A stretch of 64,000 bases of DNA from an uncultured Salinimicrobium sp. (GTDB taxonomy: Bacteria; Bacteroidota; Bacteroidia; Flavobacteriales; Flavobacteriaceae): positions 1 to 64,000 of the forward strand of contig CAMPKA010000012.1 of NCBI GenBank assembly GCA_946887075.1. The letters run 5' to 3'. A program made the position numbers and the translations under genes. The notes below the pieces were generated by a model. That model made no database searches. It was not told where the DNA came from and worked only from the letters and a program-made list of their open reading frames with translations. Shown here one piece after another: positions 27,825-36,875 of this stretch; position 1 is the stretch's first letter, and each line of letters begins with the position of its first letter.

Positions 27825-29453
27825 ATGCTAAGAAATTTTACGCTCCTTGTCCTATTGGGAGGTATGATCGCTTCCTGTGGTCCTGATAAAACTCCCGTTG
27901 ACCTGATTGTCACTAATGCTAAGATCTATACGGTGGATGAAGCTTTTTCAATGGCAGAGGCATTTGCTGTGAAGGACGGAGCTTTTGTGGCCGTCGGGAC
28001 CAGTGAAGAAATCACTTCGGAGTATCAGGCCCCGGAGGTTCTCGATGCTGCGGGAAAAACTGTGCTTCCGGGCCTGATCGATGCCCATGCCCATTTTTAT
28101 GCACTGGGGCTGCAAAGCCGACAGGTCGATCTAACTGGAACGACGAGTTTCCAGGAAGTGGTTCAGCGGGTATCAGAATTTCAAAAGGAGAACAAGGTAA
28201 ACTTTATCGTCGGAAGGGGATGGGATCAGAATGATTGGGAGGTAAAGGAATTTCCGACCCGGGACACCCTGGATCTGCTGTTTCCTGACACCCCTGTTGC
28301 CCTAACCAGGATCGACGGGCATGCCCTGCTGGCCAATCAGGCTGCCCTTGAGGCAGCGGGTATCACAGCATCAACGCCCGCGGAGGGAGGGGAAATTCTG
28401 AAAAAGAACGGGAAACTTACTGGAATCCTGATCGATAATCCCATGGCACTGGTGGAATCAGCCATTCCGGAACTAACCAGGGAGGAACAGACAACAGCGC
28501 TGATAAATGCACAGGAGCAGGTTTTCCGGTACGGGCTTACAACAATAAACGATGCTGGCCTCTCTCGCGGCACCATTGAGCTGATCGACAACCTGCAAAA
28601 AGCGGGGGCTCTCAAGGTCAGGATATATGCCATGATCAGCAATACCCCCGCAAATCTTGATTATTATCTCGACCGGGAGCCTTATAAGACACCCCGTTTG
28701 AATGTCAGGTCCGTTAAGTTCTATGCCGATGGAGCCCTAGGTTCCCGAGGAGCAGCCCTGAAGGAACCTTATTCTGACCAGGAAGGACATTTCGGGGCTT
28801 TACTTTCCCCTGTATCGGAGTTCAAGGCTACGGCTGCCCGAATCGCGGCATCTCCTTACCAGATGAATACGCACGCCATTGGGGACTCAGCCAACGTGGT
28901 GGTCCTGCGAACCTATGACTCCCTTATCGGACAGGAAGGAGACCGGAGATGGAAGGTAGAGCATTCCCAGGTAATTGCTCCTGAGGATTTCCATTATTTC
29001 AGCAGGAACATTATCCCTTCCGTACAACCCACCCATGCCACAAGTGATATGTATTGGGCGGAAGACAGATTAGGGTCTGAGCGGGTAAAAGGGGCATATG
29101 CTTATGACCGTCTGCTGGAAGAGGCAGGAATCATTGCTCTCGGAACAGATTTTCCCGTGGAGCGCGTGAGTCCTTTCCTTACCTTTTATGCAGCCGTGGC
29201 AAGAAAGGACCTGGAGAATTACCCTGAAGGGGGATATATGATGGAGGAGGCGCTCAGTCGGGAGGAAACCTTAAAAGGGATGACCATCTGGGCAGCGTAC
29301 AGCAATTTCGAGGAAGCTGAGAAGGGTAGTATAGAACCTGGAAAGTATGCGGATTTTGTGATCCTCGAGCAGGATATCATGGAAGTCCCTGCTGCTGAAA
29401 TTCCTGAAACCGGGGTGTCTGCTACATATCTCGGAGGGGAGCGGGTTTTCTGA
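27825..29453 (+). CDS. amidohydrolase (YtcJ-like, amidohydrolase family 3), lipoprotein
   Basis: A 542-residue metal-dependent hydrolase. The N-terminus LLVLLGGMIASCGPD is a lipoprotein signal, placing it in the periplasm or outer membrane. The metal-binding HxH motif is in GLIDAHAHFYALG; further ligands are in MNTHAIGDSAN and the aspartate of IALGTDFPVERVSPF; GKYADFVIL is the C-terminal composite-domain signature. YtcJ-like enzymes act on N-acyl amides or formamides; the substrate here is unknown. It is divergent from the mannan locus and convergent with the metalloprotease gene (11 bp apart). Confidence 0.88.
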   Translation: MLRNFTLLVLLGGMIASCGPDKTPVDLIVTNAKIYTVDEAFSMAEAFAVKDGAFVAVGTSEEITSEYQAPEVLDAAGKTVLPGLIDAHAHFYALGLQSRQVDLTGTTSFQEVVQRVSEFQKENKVNFIVGRGWDQNDWEVKEFPTRDTLDLLFPDTPVALTRIDGHALLANQAALEAAGITASTPAEGGEILKKNGKLTGILIDNPMALVESAIPELTREEQTTALINAQEQVFRYGLTTINDAGLSRGTIELIDNLQKAGALKVRIYAMISNTPANLDYYLDREPYKTPRLNVRSVKFYADGALGSRGAALKEPYSDQEGHFGALLSPVSEFKATAARIAASPYQMNTHAIGDSANVVVLRTYDSLIGQEGDRRWKVEHSQVIAPEDFHYFSRNIIPSVQPTHATSDMYWAEDRLGSERVKGAYAYDRLLEEAGIIALGTDFPVERVSPFLTFYAAVARKDLENYPEGGYMMEEALSREETLKGMTIWAAYSNFEEAEKGSIEPGKYADFVILEQDIMEVPAAEIPETGVSATYLGGERVF

Positions 29454-29464
29454 TCCCGATATGG

Positions 29465-30211
29465 TTACCTCCCCCCGTTGGCCTGAAGGTCAGCGTGACA
29501 TTGTTCCCCGAAATCAAGGCCGGCGCCGAAATTCATGAAATCAAGCTGGGCATTCATCAGACATCCGGCAACATTGCAATGCTTTTGTTTAGCCGGGTCC
29601 TCATCCTCATGAGGCGTCAGGGCTTCTGTCCCATTGTTGACCAGCCCGAAAAGGTGCCCGAATTCATGCTTGATCGTGGTCAGGGTGAGGTCATCCTCAG
29701 GAATTCCTTCTTCATCCGATTCCTCCCTTACCTCTTTTCCAAAAATCACAATGGAGGTATTGCGGTAGGCCTTGCCAAGGATATCCTTTATGGAAGAGGA
29801 GGATACGCTCCTGTCATCGGCAATGAAGATAAAGGCGGCCAACTTGCTCCCGGATGAGAATTCCGTCCGGTGCACATCCTCGATATCGGTTACCTCCTCA
29901 ATGGAATACGTACCTACACCTGGAGCTTCTATGGCTCTTGTGGAGACTGTAATGCCCTCAGGTTTATTGAGATATTTCGTGAGGAAGGATTTAACGCCGG
30001 GAACAACACTGGCTTCAGGCGCAAAATCCCCGACATACAGGATCTCCACGCTCAGGGAGGTATACCGCGTATCCCTCAGAAAATCCCTGGCTGAAGTGCC
30101 CAGGGGCCGTTCATTGGGAGGCAGATCCTCCTCAGCGGAACAACTCCATAAAAAAATCGACACCAGGAAGAGAAGGAGATACCTCCTGTAAAGGGAAATC
30201 ATTGTAATCAT
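29465..30211 (-). CDS. archaemetzincin-like zinc metalloprotease, lipoprotein
   Basis: A 248-residue lipoprotein (signal LLLFLVSIFLWSCSAEE). The zinc site is HEFGHLFGLVNNG; about 17 residues later comes HCNVAGCLM, which matches the HC-x4-CxM element of archaemetzincins and could supply the third zinc-binding histidine. Related flavobacterial proteins are called membrane metalloproteases. The start codon overlaps the stop of the methyltransferase gene by 4 bp (ATGA), so the two are coupled; a second ATG 9 bp in (30202) is an alternative. Substrate unknown. Confidence 0.8.
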   Translation of the reverse strand: MITMISLYRRYLLLFLVSIFLWSCSAEEDLPPNERPLGTSARDFLRDTRYTSLSVEILYVGDFAPEASVVPGVKSFLTKYLNKPEGITVSTRAIEAPGVGTYSIEEVTDIEDVHRTEFSSGSKLAAFIFIADDRSVSSSSIKDILGKAYRNTSIVIFGKEVREESDEEGIPEDDLTLTTIKHEFGHLFGLVNNGTEALTPHEDEDPAKQKHCNVAGCLMNAQLDFMNFGAGLDFGEQCHADLQANGGR

Positions 30212-30924
30212 ATTCGTTTTCTAAGCCGTGCCAGGTATTCATAATGTTCTCCCTTTTGTACGAGCTCACAGGAAAAACCTGAATCTTCAGCGGCCAAATA
30301 TAAGGAATCAAAATCAAGGTACAGCCAGGGAAATTTAGCGGATATTTTTCCCTTGTAGCTCACCTGGTAGGTGAGTTCTCCATAGTATTGATCCGGATCC
30401 ACCCAGACCCCTCCGTCCTCGTCAGCATCAAACAGATAGATCAGATCGGAGGAATCGATAAGGACCTGTCCATCTGGAACCAGAAGCTCCCGTAATTTAT
30501 TGAAGAATTCCGGTAGCCTGCCCAGGCTTCCGATGATACCCGTGCCGTTCATCAGGAAGAGGAGTGTATCAAACTGCCTCCCCTGGAAATCTTCAAAAGA
30601 GATCTGCTGGACTTCCCTGATCCCTCTTTCCCGGCACACTTCAACCGCTCCTTCTGAGGTGTCGATGGCGGTGACCTGCAGTTTCCTCTCATCCTGAAGA
30701 TAAAGGGCATGGCTACCTGCCCCGCAGCCGACATCGAGGACGCTGCCCCTGCATAGTTCCAGTGCACGTCGCTCAACAGGAGGCATCTCCGCATAATTTC
30801 GAAAGAGGTATTCCACAGGGATCACGTCATCATCAAAATCTTCGGCATGCACATGAATGTCCGCTGCAGTTCCCTTATAGTACAGATCCTGAATGGCCCT
30901 GCCGAAGATATCCGGTTCTTTCAT
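30208..30924 (-). CDS. class I SAM-dependent methyltransferase
   Basis: A 238-residue Rossmann-fold methyltransferase. Motif I is VLDVGCGAGSHALYL, followed by VTAIDTSEGAVEVCRERG (motif II acid) and LFLMNGTGIIGSLGRLPEFF (motif IV region). The ATG at 30924 (MKEPDIFGRAIQD) is chosen since the N-terminal phrase IFGRAIQDLYY is typical for this flavobacterial group; an in-frame ATG at 30960 would run against the divergent gene promoter. The substrate is not recognisable. It is co-transcribed with the metalloprotease lipoprotein. Confidence 0.82.
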   Translation of the reverse strand: MKEPDIFGRAIQDLYYKGTAADIHVHAEDFDDDVIPVEYLFRNYAEMPPVERRALELCRGSVLDVGCGAGSHALYLQDERKLQVTAIDTSEGAVEVCRERGIREVQQISFEDFQGRQFDTLLFLMNGTGIIGSLGRLPEFFNKLRELLVPDGQVLIDSSDLIYLFDADEDGGVWVDPDQYYGELTYQVSYKGKISAKFPWLYLDFDSLYLAAEDSGFSCELVQKGEHYEYLARLRKRI

Positions 30925-30948
30925 GGATGTATTCACCGAGCGTTGTTT

Positions 30949-30956
30949 TATCTTTG
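30949..30956 (+). promoter_or_regulatory. -7 element (TATCTTTG) of a probably leaderless transcript
   Basis: TATCTTTG fits TAnnTTTG exactly and ends only 6 bp before the ATG at 30963, so the predicted transcription start is at or within a base or two of the start codon. Confidence 0.6.
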
Positions 30957-30962
30957 CCATCT

Positions 30963-31454
30963 ATGCAGGAAGAGATAGAGGGGCTCCCACAGCGAGCCAA
31001 AGATAAGCATAAGGAAAATAAGAAATTTTTCGCCCGGCTGAAAAAGAAGCCGCCCAAACACCTTGATCTTGAGATGCAGGATTTGCATGACCAGGAATTC
31101 AGCCGCACCGATTGCCTGGAGTGTGCCAATTGTTGTAAAACGACAGGCCCCCTCTTTACCAGCAGGGATATCGATAGGATCTCCAGGCACCAGAGACTCA
31201 GACCACAACAGTTTATCGACCGGTATCTCAGAATAGATGAGGACAGGGATTATGTGCTGCAGCAGCTCCCATGTCCCTTTCTGGCCGCGGATAACAGCTG
31301 CCTGATCTACGAGGTAAGGCCCAAAGCTTGCAGGGAATTTCCCCATACCGACCGAAAGAACTTCCATCAGATTTCTCATCTCACCTTGAAAAATGTGGCC
31401 ATCTGCCCCGCCGCTTTCAGAATAGTGGAGGAGATGAAACGCAGACTCCCCTGA
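30963..31454 (+). CDS. YkgJ family cysteine-cluster protein
   Basis: A 163-residue protein with the zinc/iron-sulfur-type cysteine pattern of the YkgJ family: CLECANCCKTTGPLFTSRD at about residue 57, CPFLAADNSCLIYEVRPKAC with REFPHT after it, and a final CPAA. The N-terminal 45 residues are basic and polar. The biochemical role of the family is not settled. The ATG at 30963 is chosen because the promoter is directly upstream and the longer reading frame to the left lies within the divergent methyltransferase gene. Confidence 0.82.
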   Translation: MQEEIEGLPQRAKDKHKENKKFFARLKKKPPKHLDLEMQDLHDQEFSRTDCLECANCCKTTGPLFTSRDIDRISRHQRLRPQQFIDRYLRIDEDRDYVLQQLPCPFLAADNSCLIYEVRPKACREFPHTDRKNFHQISHLTLKNVAICPAAFRIVEEMKRRLP

Positions 31455-31518
31455 AACTATTTTGCGCTGCCATACCCGGTAAATTAAAATAAATGTTAAT
31501 TTGAACGAAAATTCTCTG

Positions 31519-32367
31519 ATGCGGCTCCTGTTTCTTCTGTTGTTTTGTTTCGGTCTTTTTCCAGTTTCTGCTCAGCAGTGGCAGCGGGATTTCAAGCAGG
31601 CTCAAAAAATCTCACTGGCGGCCAACAAACTGATGCTTGTCGATTTCTGGGCGCCCTGGTGTAACCCGTGTAAACGGATGGACCGGGAATCCTGGAGCGA
31701 TCCGGAAGTTCAAAAGCTCCTCGAGGATTTCGTACCGGTCAAGGTCAATATTGAAACAGATCTGAGCACCACCAAAACCTATAAGGTTCGTTCGATTCCT
31801 CACATCTTTATCATGGACGCCAATGGCGAGGTGGTCTTCAGTGCGAACAGCTATATGCCCCGGAGCAGGGTCATCGAAATTCTTAAGAAGTATGCACTCA
31901 GCACTCAGTTCATGCAGCGGGATGCCATCGGCTTTTTCCAGCACAACAACTATGTGACGGGATTTCGGCTGGCCGGAAAGTATCTGGATTTCAGCCTGCA
32001 TCTGGATGAAGCGATAAGGAATGATTTCCTGAACCTGGCCAGAATTTATCTGGACAAGGGCGGGGATCTGCTGGATAAGGAGCAGGATAATTACCTGTCC
32101 ATGCAGCATAAGCTTGAGCTGATGACCGCGATCGGGGATCTGTATCAACAAGACTTTCGCAGGGTGAGAAGGAGCCTGGAGAATATGGATTTCGAAAAGC
32201 TGGATGCAGGAAACCAGGTGCTCTATGCATACCTGAGCCTTGGGCTTAGCCTGGATGAGCAATCTCCGCATCAAACCCAGAGATGGAGATCCTACCTGGA
32301 GGAACATAATGAGGCTTACCTGAAAAGATTCGATCTGCTCGCCGCCCAGGTGGCCAGGGAAAAATAG
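31519..32367 (+). CDS. thioredoxin-fold protein, exported
   Basis: A 282-residue protein: signal peptide (LLFLLLFCFGLFPVSAQ), then a thioredoxin domain with the active site DFWAPWCNPCKRMDRE at about residue 45 and the cis-proline loop VRSIPHIFIMD. The remaining 150 residues are helical with no recognised motif. WCNPC suggests a periplasmic disulfide reductase or a thiol oxidoreductase of the DUF255-like thioredoxin group. The ATG at 31519 begins the signal peptide; the earlier TTG at 31501 adds six residues. Confidence 0.83.
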   Translation: MRLLFLLLFCFGLFPVSAQQWQRDFKQAQKISLAANKLMLVDFWAPWCNPCKRMDRESWSDPEVQKLLEDFVPVKVNIETDLSTTKTYKVRSIPHIFIMDANGEVVFSANSYMPRSRVIEILKKYALSTQFMQRDAIGFFQHNNYVTGFRLAGKYLDFSLHLDEAIRNDFLNLARIYLDKGGDLLDKEQDNYLSMQHKLELMTAIGDLYQQDFRRVRRSLENMDFEKLDAGNQVLYAYLSLGLSLDEQSPHQTQRWRSYLEEHNEAYLKRFDLLAAQVAREK

Positions 32368-32417
32368 GTACCTGAAGGGCTAAGGTTTGGTTTCGGTAAT
32401 AAGTACGAAGAAAACCG

Positions 32418-32425
32418 TACTTTTG
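32418..32425 (+). promoter_or_regulatory. Bacteroidota -7 element (TACTTTTG)
   Basis: TACTTTTG fits TAnnTTTG and ends 27 bp before the TTG start of the FtsX-like permease gene. Confidence 0.5.
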
Positions 32426-32452
32426 AAAATCTAAAAAAATCATACGCTAGGG

Positions 32453-33688
32453 TTGAATCTGGAATTTTTTATCGCCAAACGTCTTGTAAATGCAAAGCAG
32501 AATAAAAGCAGCATTTCAGCCCCGATTATAAAAATTGCCATTGTGGCCATTGCCATAGGGGTGATCATGATGCTGATCGCCTTTGCCACGGGAATTGGCC
32601 TCCAGAAGAAAATACGGGAGAAGATGTCAGCTTTTACCGGCCATGTGACGGTAAGTAGCTATGACAACAACAATTCTCAGGTCACGCTGCGTCCGATTGA
32701 CAGGGACCAGGATTTTTACCCGGAGTTCCATGCTGTGGAGGGGATTGCCCACGTCCAGGCAACTGCTACCAAAGCCGGGGTGATACGTACAGCAACGGAC
32801 TTTGAAGGAGTGGTGGTCAAGGGAGTGGGACCGGATTTCGACTGGAGCTACTTCAGGGATTTTCTTGTAGCGGGAGAACTTCCGGATTTCTCGGGTGATC
32901 TTAATAATGAGATCCTGATCTCTCAGCACACCGCCAATAGGCTCGGTTTCAAAGTAGGGGATAAGGTGATCACCTATTTTCTCAGGGAGGACAACACCCG
33001 GAATCCATGGGTCCGGGCCTTTGTGATCAGCGGGATCTATAACTCGGGATTCCAGGATTTTGATGAGCTTTATCTGCTGGCGGATATCCGGCATATTCAG
33101 AAGATGAACGGTTGGGAGGAGGACCAGGTGGGGAGCTTCGAAATCTTTCTGGAGGATTTCGAACAGCTCGACCAGAAAGGCCTGGAGATCTATAAGGAAA
33201 CCGGATCCTTCCTGGACACCGTTACCATCAAACAGAAATTCTTTTCCATCTTTGAATGGCTGTCCCTGTTTGATTTCAATATCGCCCTGATCATCGGGAT
33301 CATGATCCTGGTGGCAGGAATCAACATGATCACTGCCCTTCTGGTCCTGATCCTGGAACGCACCCAAATGATCGGCATCCTGAAATCCCTGGGAGCTGAC
33401 AACTGGGTCATCCGAAAGATCTTCCTGTACAATGCCGGATACCTGATTCTCCTGGGCCTCTTCTGGGGCAACCTGCTCGGACTGGGGATGCTTATGCTGC
33501 AGAAGCATTTCTCGTTGATCTCCCTGAACCCCGAAACCTACTACGTCACCACAGCCCCTGTTTTTATCGGTTGGGAATATATCATCGGGGTAAACATCGG
33601 AACGCTTGTATTGTGCATGATTATGCTCCTGCTACCGTCCTATATCATCACCAGGATTTCTCCGGTGAAGGCGATGAAATTCGATTGA
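32453..33688 (+). CDS. FtsX-like ABC transporter permease (LolC/LolE type)
   Basis: A 411-residue inner-membrane protein with the LolC/E layout: one helix at about residues 25-50 (IKIAIVAIAIGVIMMLIAFATG), a periplasmic domain at 55-270, and three C-terminal helices with FtsX-domain features (MITALLVLILERTQMIGILK, then SLGADNWVIRKIF). Such proteins move lipoproteins or other lipids out of the membrane or handle extracytoplasmic complexes. The start is TTG at 32453, supported by the -7 element at 32418. No ATPase gene is adjacent. Confidence 0.87.
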   Translation: MNLEFFIAKRLVNAKQNKSSISAPIIKIAIVAIAIGVIMMLIAFATGIGLQKKIREKMSAFTGHVTVSSYDNNNSQVTLRPIDRDQDFYPEFHAVEGIAHVQATATKAGVIRTATDFEGVVVKGVGPDFDWSYFRDFLVAGELPDFSGDLNNEILISQHTANRLGFKVGDKVITYFLREDNTRNPWVRAFVISGIYNSGFQDFDELYLLADIRHIQKMNGWEEDQVGSFEIFLEDFEQLDQKGLEIYKETGSFLDTVTIKQKFFSIFEWLSLFDFNIALIIGIMILVAGINMITALLVLILERTQMIGILKSLGADNWVIRKIFLYNAGYLILLGLFWGNLLGLGMLMLQKHFSLISLNPETYYVTTAPVFIGWEYIIGVNIGTLVLCMIMLLLPSYIITRISPVKAMKFD

Positions 33689-33774
33689 TTTACGGGGGGC
33701 TGAGCAGCGCTAAATGCTTCCCCGTTTCCCTCAGGTTTACCATAATTCATGCCTGTCTTTAGCCCGCTTTTTGC

Positions 33775-33782
33775 TATCTTTG
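33775..33782 (+). promoter_or_regulatory. Bacteroidota -7 element (TATCTTTG)
   Basis: TATCTTTG matches TAnnTTTG and ends 17 bp before the ATG at 33800, giving a leader of about 11 nt. It decides against an in-frame ATG at 33749, which lies upstream of the promoter. Confidence 0.6.
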
Positions 33783-33799
33783 CAGGTTTAAAATCTGAT

Positions 33800-34780
33800 A
33801 TGGAATACGCAGAAAATATATTGGGAACTATCGGAAATACCCCCCTGGTCAAGATCAATAAGCTCACCGCGGAAATCGATGCCCTGGTCCTGGCAAAATA
33901 CGAGACTTTTAATCCCGGCAATTCCGTCAAGGACCGGATGGCTGTCAAGATGATCGAGGATGCGGAGGCTGCCGGGCTTTTAAAACCGGGAGGAACCATT
34001 ATCGAAGGGACTTCTGGAAATACTGGCATGGGACTCGCTCTGGCTGCCATCGTGAAGGGCTACAAAATGGTATGTGTGATGTCGGACAAACAAAGCAAAG
34101 AGAAAGCCGATATCCTGAAGGCTGTGGGGAGCGAAGTGATCATGTGTCCCACCGATGTAGCCCCGGATGATCCCAGATCCTACTACTCAACCTCGAAAAG
34201 ACTGGCTGAGGAAACGCCAAACTCCTGGTATGTCAATCAATACGATAACCTGTCCAATACCCGGGCCCATTACGAGAGTACAGGTCCGGAAATCTGGAGG
34301 CAGACCGATGGAAAGGTCACCCATTTTGTCGTCGGTGTGGGAACCGGGGGCACTGTCTCGGGGGTTGGAAAATTCCTCAAGGAACAGAACCCGGACATCA
34401 AGGTATGGGGGGTGGACACCTATGGTTCTGTCTTCAAGAAGTATCATGAGACCGGGATATTCGACGAAAAGGAAATCTATCCCTATGTAACCGAGGGGAT
34501 CGGGGAGGATATCCTGCCAAAGAATGTCGATTTCAGCATCATTGATGGTTTCACCAAGGTGACGGATAAGGATGCTGCCATCTATACCCAGAGACTGGCC
34601 AAGGAGGAAGGGATGTTCCTGGGAAACAGCGCCGGGGCTGCCATTAAAGGCCTCCTGCAGCTTAAGGAGCACTTTAAAAAAGATGACGTGGTTGTAGTTC
34701 TTTTTCACGATCATGGCAGCCGGTATGTCGGAAAGATGTACAACGACGACTGGATGAGAAAAATGGGCTATATAGAGTAG
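33800..34780 (+). CDS. PLP-dependent cysteine synthase / cystathionine beta-synthase family protein
   Basis: A 326-residue fold-type II PLP enzyme. The PLP lysine lies in NPGNSVKDRMAVKMI, the substrate loop is EGTSGNTGMGLAL, and the phosphate-binding glycine loop is VGTGGTVSGVGKFLKE. It would make cysteine or cystathionine from an activated serine. The sequence YYSTSKRLAEETPNSWYVNQYDN is more typical of the cystathionine beta-synthase branch than of CysK, but there is no C-terminal CBS regulatory domain. Stands alone; convergent with the photolyase operon. Confidence 0.87.
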   Translation: MEYAENILGTIGNTPLVKINKLTAEIDALVLAKYETFNPGNSVKDRMAVKMIEDAEAAGLLKPGGTIIEGTSGNTGMGLALAAIVKGYKMVCVMSDKQSKEKADILKAVGSEVIMCPTDVAPDDPRSYYSTSKRLAEETPNSWYVNQYDNLSNTRAHYESTGPEIWRQTDGKVTHFVVGVGTGGTVSGVGKFLKEQNPDIKVWGVDTYGSVFKKYHETGIFDEKEIYPYVTEGIGEDILPKNVDFSIIDGFTKVTDKDAAIYTQRLAKEEGMFLGNSAGAAIKGLLQLKEHFKKDDVVVVLFHDHGSRYVGKMYNDDWMRKMGYIE

Positions 34781-34803
34781 CCCGGCGGTTCAGCTCTGTA
34801 ATA

Positions 34804-36126
34804 TCACAATCCATGCCGACGGAAAGCTTCAAGAGCTCTGCGTCTGGCGTGATCATGGGCGACAACAGGGAGCGGGTACTCCTCCTGGGGCTCCTTGAGC
34901 CAGGTGTTGACATACCTGAGATCAGGGTCAAATCTCTTTTGCTGTGCTGTGGGATTGAAGATTCTGAAGTAGGGAGCCGCGTCGCATCCGGTTCCTGCGG
35001 CCCATTGCCAATTTCCGTTGTTGGAAGCTAGGTCATAATCGAGAAGTTTTTCCGCAAAATACGCCTCGCCCCATCTCCAGTCGATCAGCAGATGCTTAGT
35101 CAGGAATCCTGCCGTTATCATCCGGATCCGGTTATGCATGTAGCCGGTCTGATTGAGTTGCCGCATCCCGGCATCGACCAGGGGGTAGCCCGTGTTCCCC
35201 TCGCACCATAACCGGAATTCAGATTCATTGTTTCTCCAGGGAAAGTCCTCGAATTTCTTTTTGAAGTTGTGGTTTTCCACCCAGGGGAAATGGAACAGGA
35301 TCATCGAGAAAAATTCTCTCCAGACGAGTTCCTTGAGGAAGGCTTCACTGTGTTCCAGGGCGGAGCGCACCAGTCTCCGGATACTGATCAACCCAAACCT
35401 CAGGTAGACCCCGGCGTTGCTGGTGGCCTCCATCCCGGGGAAATCCCGAAAGAGGTGATACCTGGCCAGGGCCTTCCCGGAGATCTGCAGCTCCGGAAGC
35501 TTGATCCCGGTTTTCCGAAAGCCGATCTCCCGGAGGGATAAGAATCTGAAGGAGGTTTCGGAATACAGGTTTTCAAGGAAGTCTTCACTGGGGTGGGAAG
35601 CGGGAGGTCTTTCCCTGTAAAGAGCGGACCATGTTCTGAAGTATGGCGAATATACCTGATAAGGACTCCCATCAGGTTTAAGCACTTCCTTCTCTTCAAA
35701 GATGACCTGGTCCTTGAACAGATGCAGTGCGATTCCCCGCCTTTGCAGGAACTGCTGAATTTCCTGATCCCTGTCCCGTGCGTAAGGTTCATAATCCCGG
35801 TTGGCATATACTTCGATGACGTTGAACTCCTCCAGGATCCGGTTAAAAGCCTGCCGGGGCCGATCATGGAGCAGATATAAGGCCCTGCCTCTACTCAGCA
35901 GATCCTCATGCATATTTTCAAGGCACTGATGAATCAGATCCACCCTTTTATCCTGCCTGTCCTCCAGTCGCTCCAGAATGGCCGTGTCGAAAATAAAAAG
36001 GGGCAAGACCGGAAGTCCTGCGTTTAAGGCATGATAGAGAGCCGTATTGTCCTGGAGTCTCAGATCTCTTCTGAACCAGAAGATATTGATCTTCCGCTTT
36101 CGCGACAGGTCCTGTTGTTCCTTCAT
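34804..36126 (-). CDS. phr: deoxyribodipyrimidine photolyase
   Basis: A 440-residue cryptochrome/photolyase family enzyme that uses light and FADH- to split cyclobutane pyrimidine dimers. N-terminal chromophore domain starts NIFWFRRDLRLQDNTAL; FAD domain shows ELVWREFFSMILFHFP, NTGYPLVDAGMRQLNQTGYMHNR-type repair/FAD residues and NNGNWQWAAGTGCDAAPYFR, the tryptophan-rich FAD site. C-terminus VVAHDHARRRALEAF is usual for class I enzymes. It overlaps the lycopene cyclase gene by 4 bp (ATGA), so it is the last gene of the carotenoid operon and likely shares its light control. Confidence 0.94.
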   Translation of the reverse strand: MKEQQDLSRKRKINIFWFRRDLRLQDNTALYHALNAGLPVLPLFIFDTAILERLEDRQDKRVDLIHQCLENMHEDLLSRGRALYLLHDRPRQAFNRILEEFNVIEVYANRDYEPYARDRDQEIQQFLQRRGIALHLFKDQVIFEEKEVLKPDGSPYQVYSPYFRTWSALYRERPPASHPSEDFLENLYSETSFRFLSLREIGFRKTGIKLPELQISGKALARYHLFRDFPGMEATSNAGVYLRFGLISIRRLVRSALEHSEAFLKELVWREFFSMILFHFPWVENHNFKKKFEDFPWRNNESEFRLWCEGNTGYPLVDAGMRQLNQTGYMHNRIRMITAGFLTKHLLIDWRWGEAYFAEKLLDYDLASNNGNWQWAAGTGCDAAPYFRIFNPTAQQKRFDPDLRYVNTWLKEPQEEYPLPVVAHDHARRRALEAFRRHGL

Positions 36127-36875
36127 TGAGGGGCGGTCTTTGGATCGGTCACTCCTGCCGGACCTGTTCCCCTGCGATGCTTCTCGTATAGGGTTCTTTT
36201 CTGAAGAAAAAGGTGGTAGAGCAACAGGTTAAACAGGATCAGGGCCATCCCATAGAAGATATCTTCCACCGGAATGGTCCCAATCCGAAATCCCATGAAG
36301 CCCCTGCCATTGTACCAGACTACGGGGTCTGCGAGCCAGCTGCCGGTAAGGAGCCCATTGACGATCAAAAAGGGGAGGAGCAGAATCCCATAAACCAGAT
36401 AAAAGCGTCCCAGCCAGCTTACCTGGAAAACCCAGGAAGCGAAACCAAGCAGCAAGGCCAGAAATAAAAAAGTGGTCACGGTATAGATCCGTGTCGGATG
36501 AGCAATAGCAGCCGATACAAGAGCAATAATAAGAATAACGGTAAGGGACTGTTCCACCTTGCCAGCCAGGGGATTATCCAGCACGAGGCTGAAGGCGTGA
36601 TAGGTGAAAACGCAGGCATAGGGGATGCAAAGGAAAAATAGCACCTCCTCCAGGGGAAGGTTCAGAATGCGGATCCCAAGGAGGTACTGCTCATTGAATC
36701 CCCATACCCCGATTTGGGTAAAGTAGACATCCCAGGCGATAAAAATCATCCCGGTAAGCACCACGGCAGGAAAGAAAGCAGCCCAGCTTTTATAGAATCG
36801 GAGCCTTGGATGGAAGGAAAAGATCAGGGGTACCAGAATGGTGCAGAAATCGATCAGCAGATAGGTATACTTCAT
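36123..36875 (-). CDS. crtYcd: lycopene cyclase, CrtYcd-type membrane protein
   Basis: A 250-residue membrane protein with about seven hydrophobic helices made of two fused lycopene cyclase domains. Each half has the expected acidic motif: LNLPLEEVLFFLCIPYAC (first) and IPVEDIFYGMALILFN (second), with FAWDVYFT-like FIAWDVYFTQIGVWGFN upstream of the first. It would close both ends of lycopene to beta-carotene. The ATG at 36875 overlaps the crtZ stop (ATGA); the earlier in-frame codon at 36917 lies inside crtZ. This is the heterodimer-fused type rather than CrtY. Confidence 0.9.
   Translation of the reverse strand: MKYTYLLIDFCTILVPLIFSFHPRLRFYKSWAAFFPAVVLTGMIFIAWDVYFTQIGVWGFNEQYLLGIRILNLPLEEVLFFLCIPYACVFTYHAFSLVLDNPLAGKVEQSLTVILIIALVSAAIAHPTRIYTVTTFLFLALLLGFASWVFQVSWLGRFYLVYGILLLPFLIVNGLLTGSWLADPVVWYNGRGFMGFRIGTIPVEDIFYGMALILFNLLLYHLFLQKRTLYEKHRRGTGPAGVTDPKTAPQ

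Noticed and set aside
32627..33508. 293-codon antisense frame in the FtsX-like permease gene
   Set aside because: Very rich in D, Q and H, typical of the reverse complement of membrane-helix codons; no start signal.
33691..33728. Hairpin ACGGGG/CCCCGT after the FtsX-like gene
   Set aside because: Long loop with only a weak inner stem, and just three T's after it; not enough to call a terminator.
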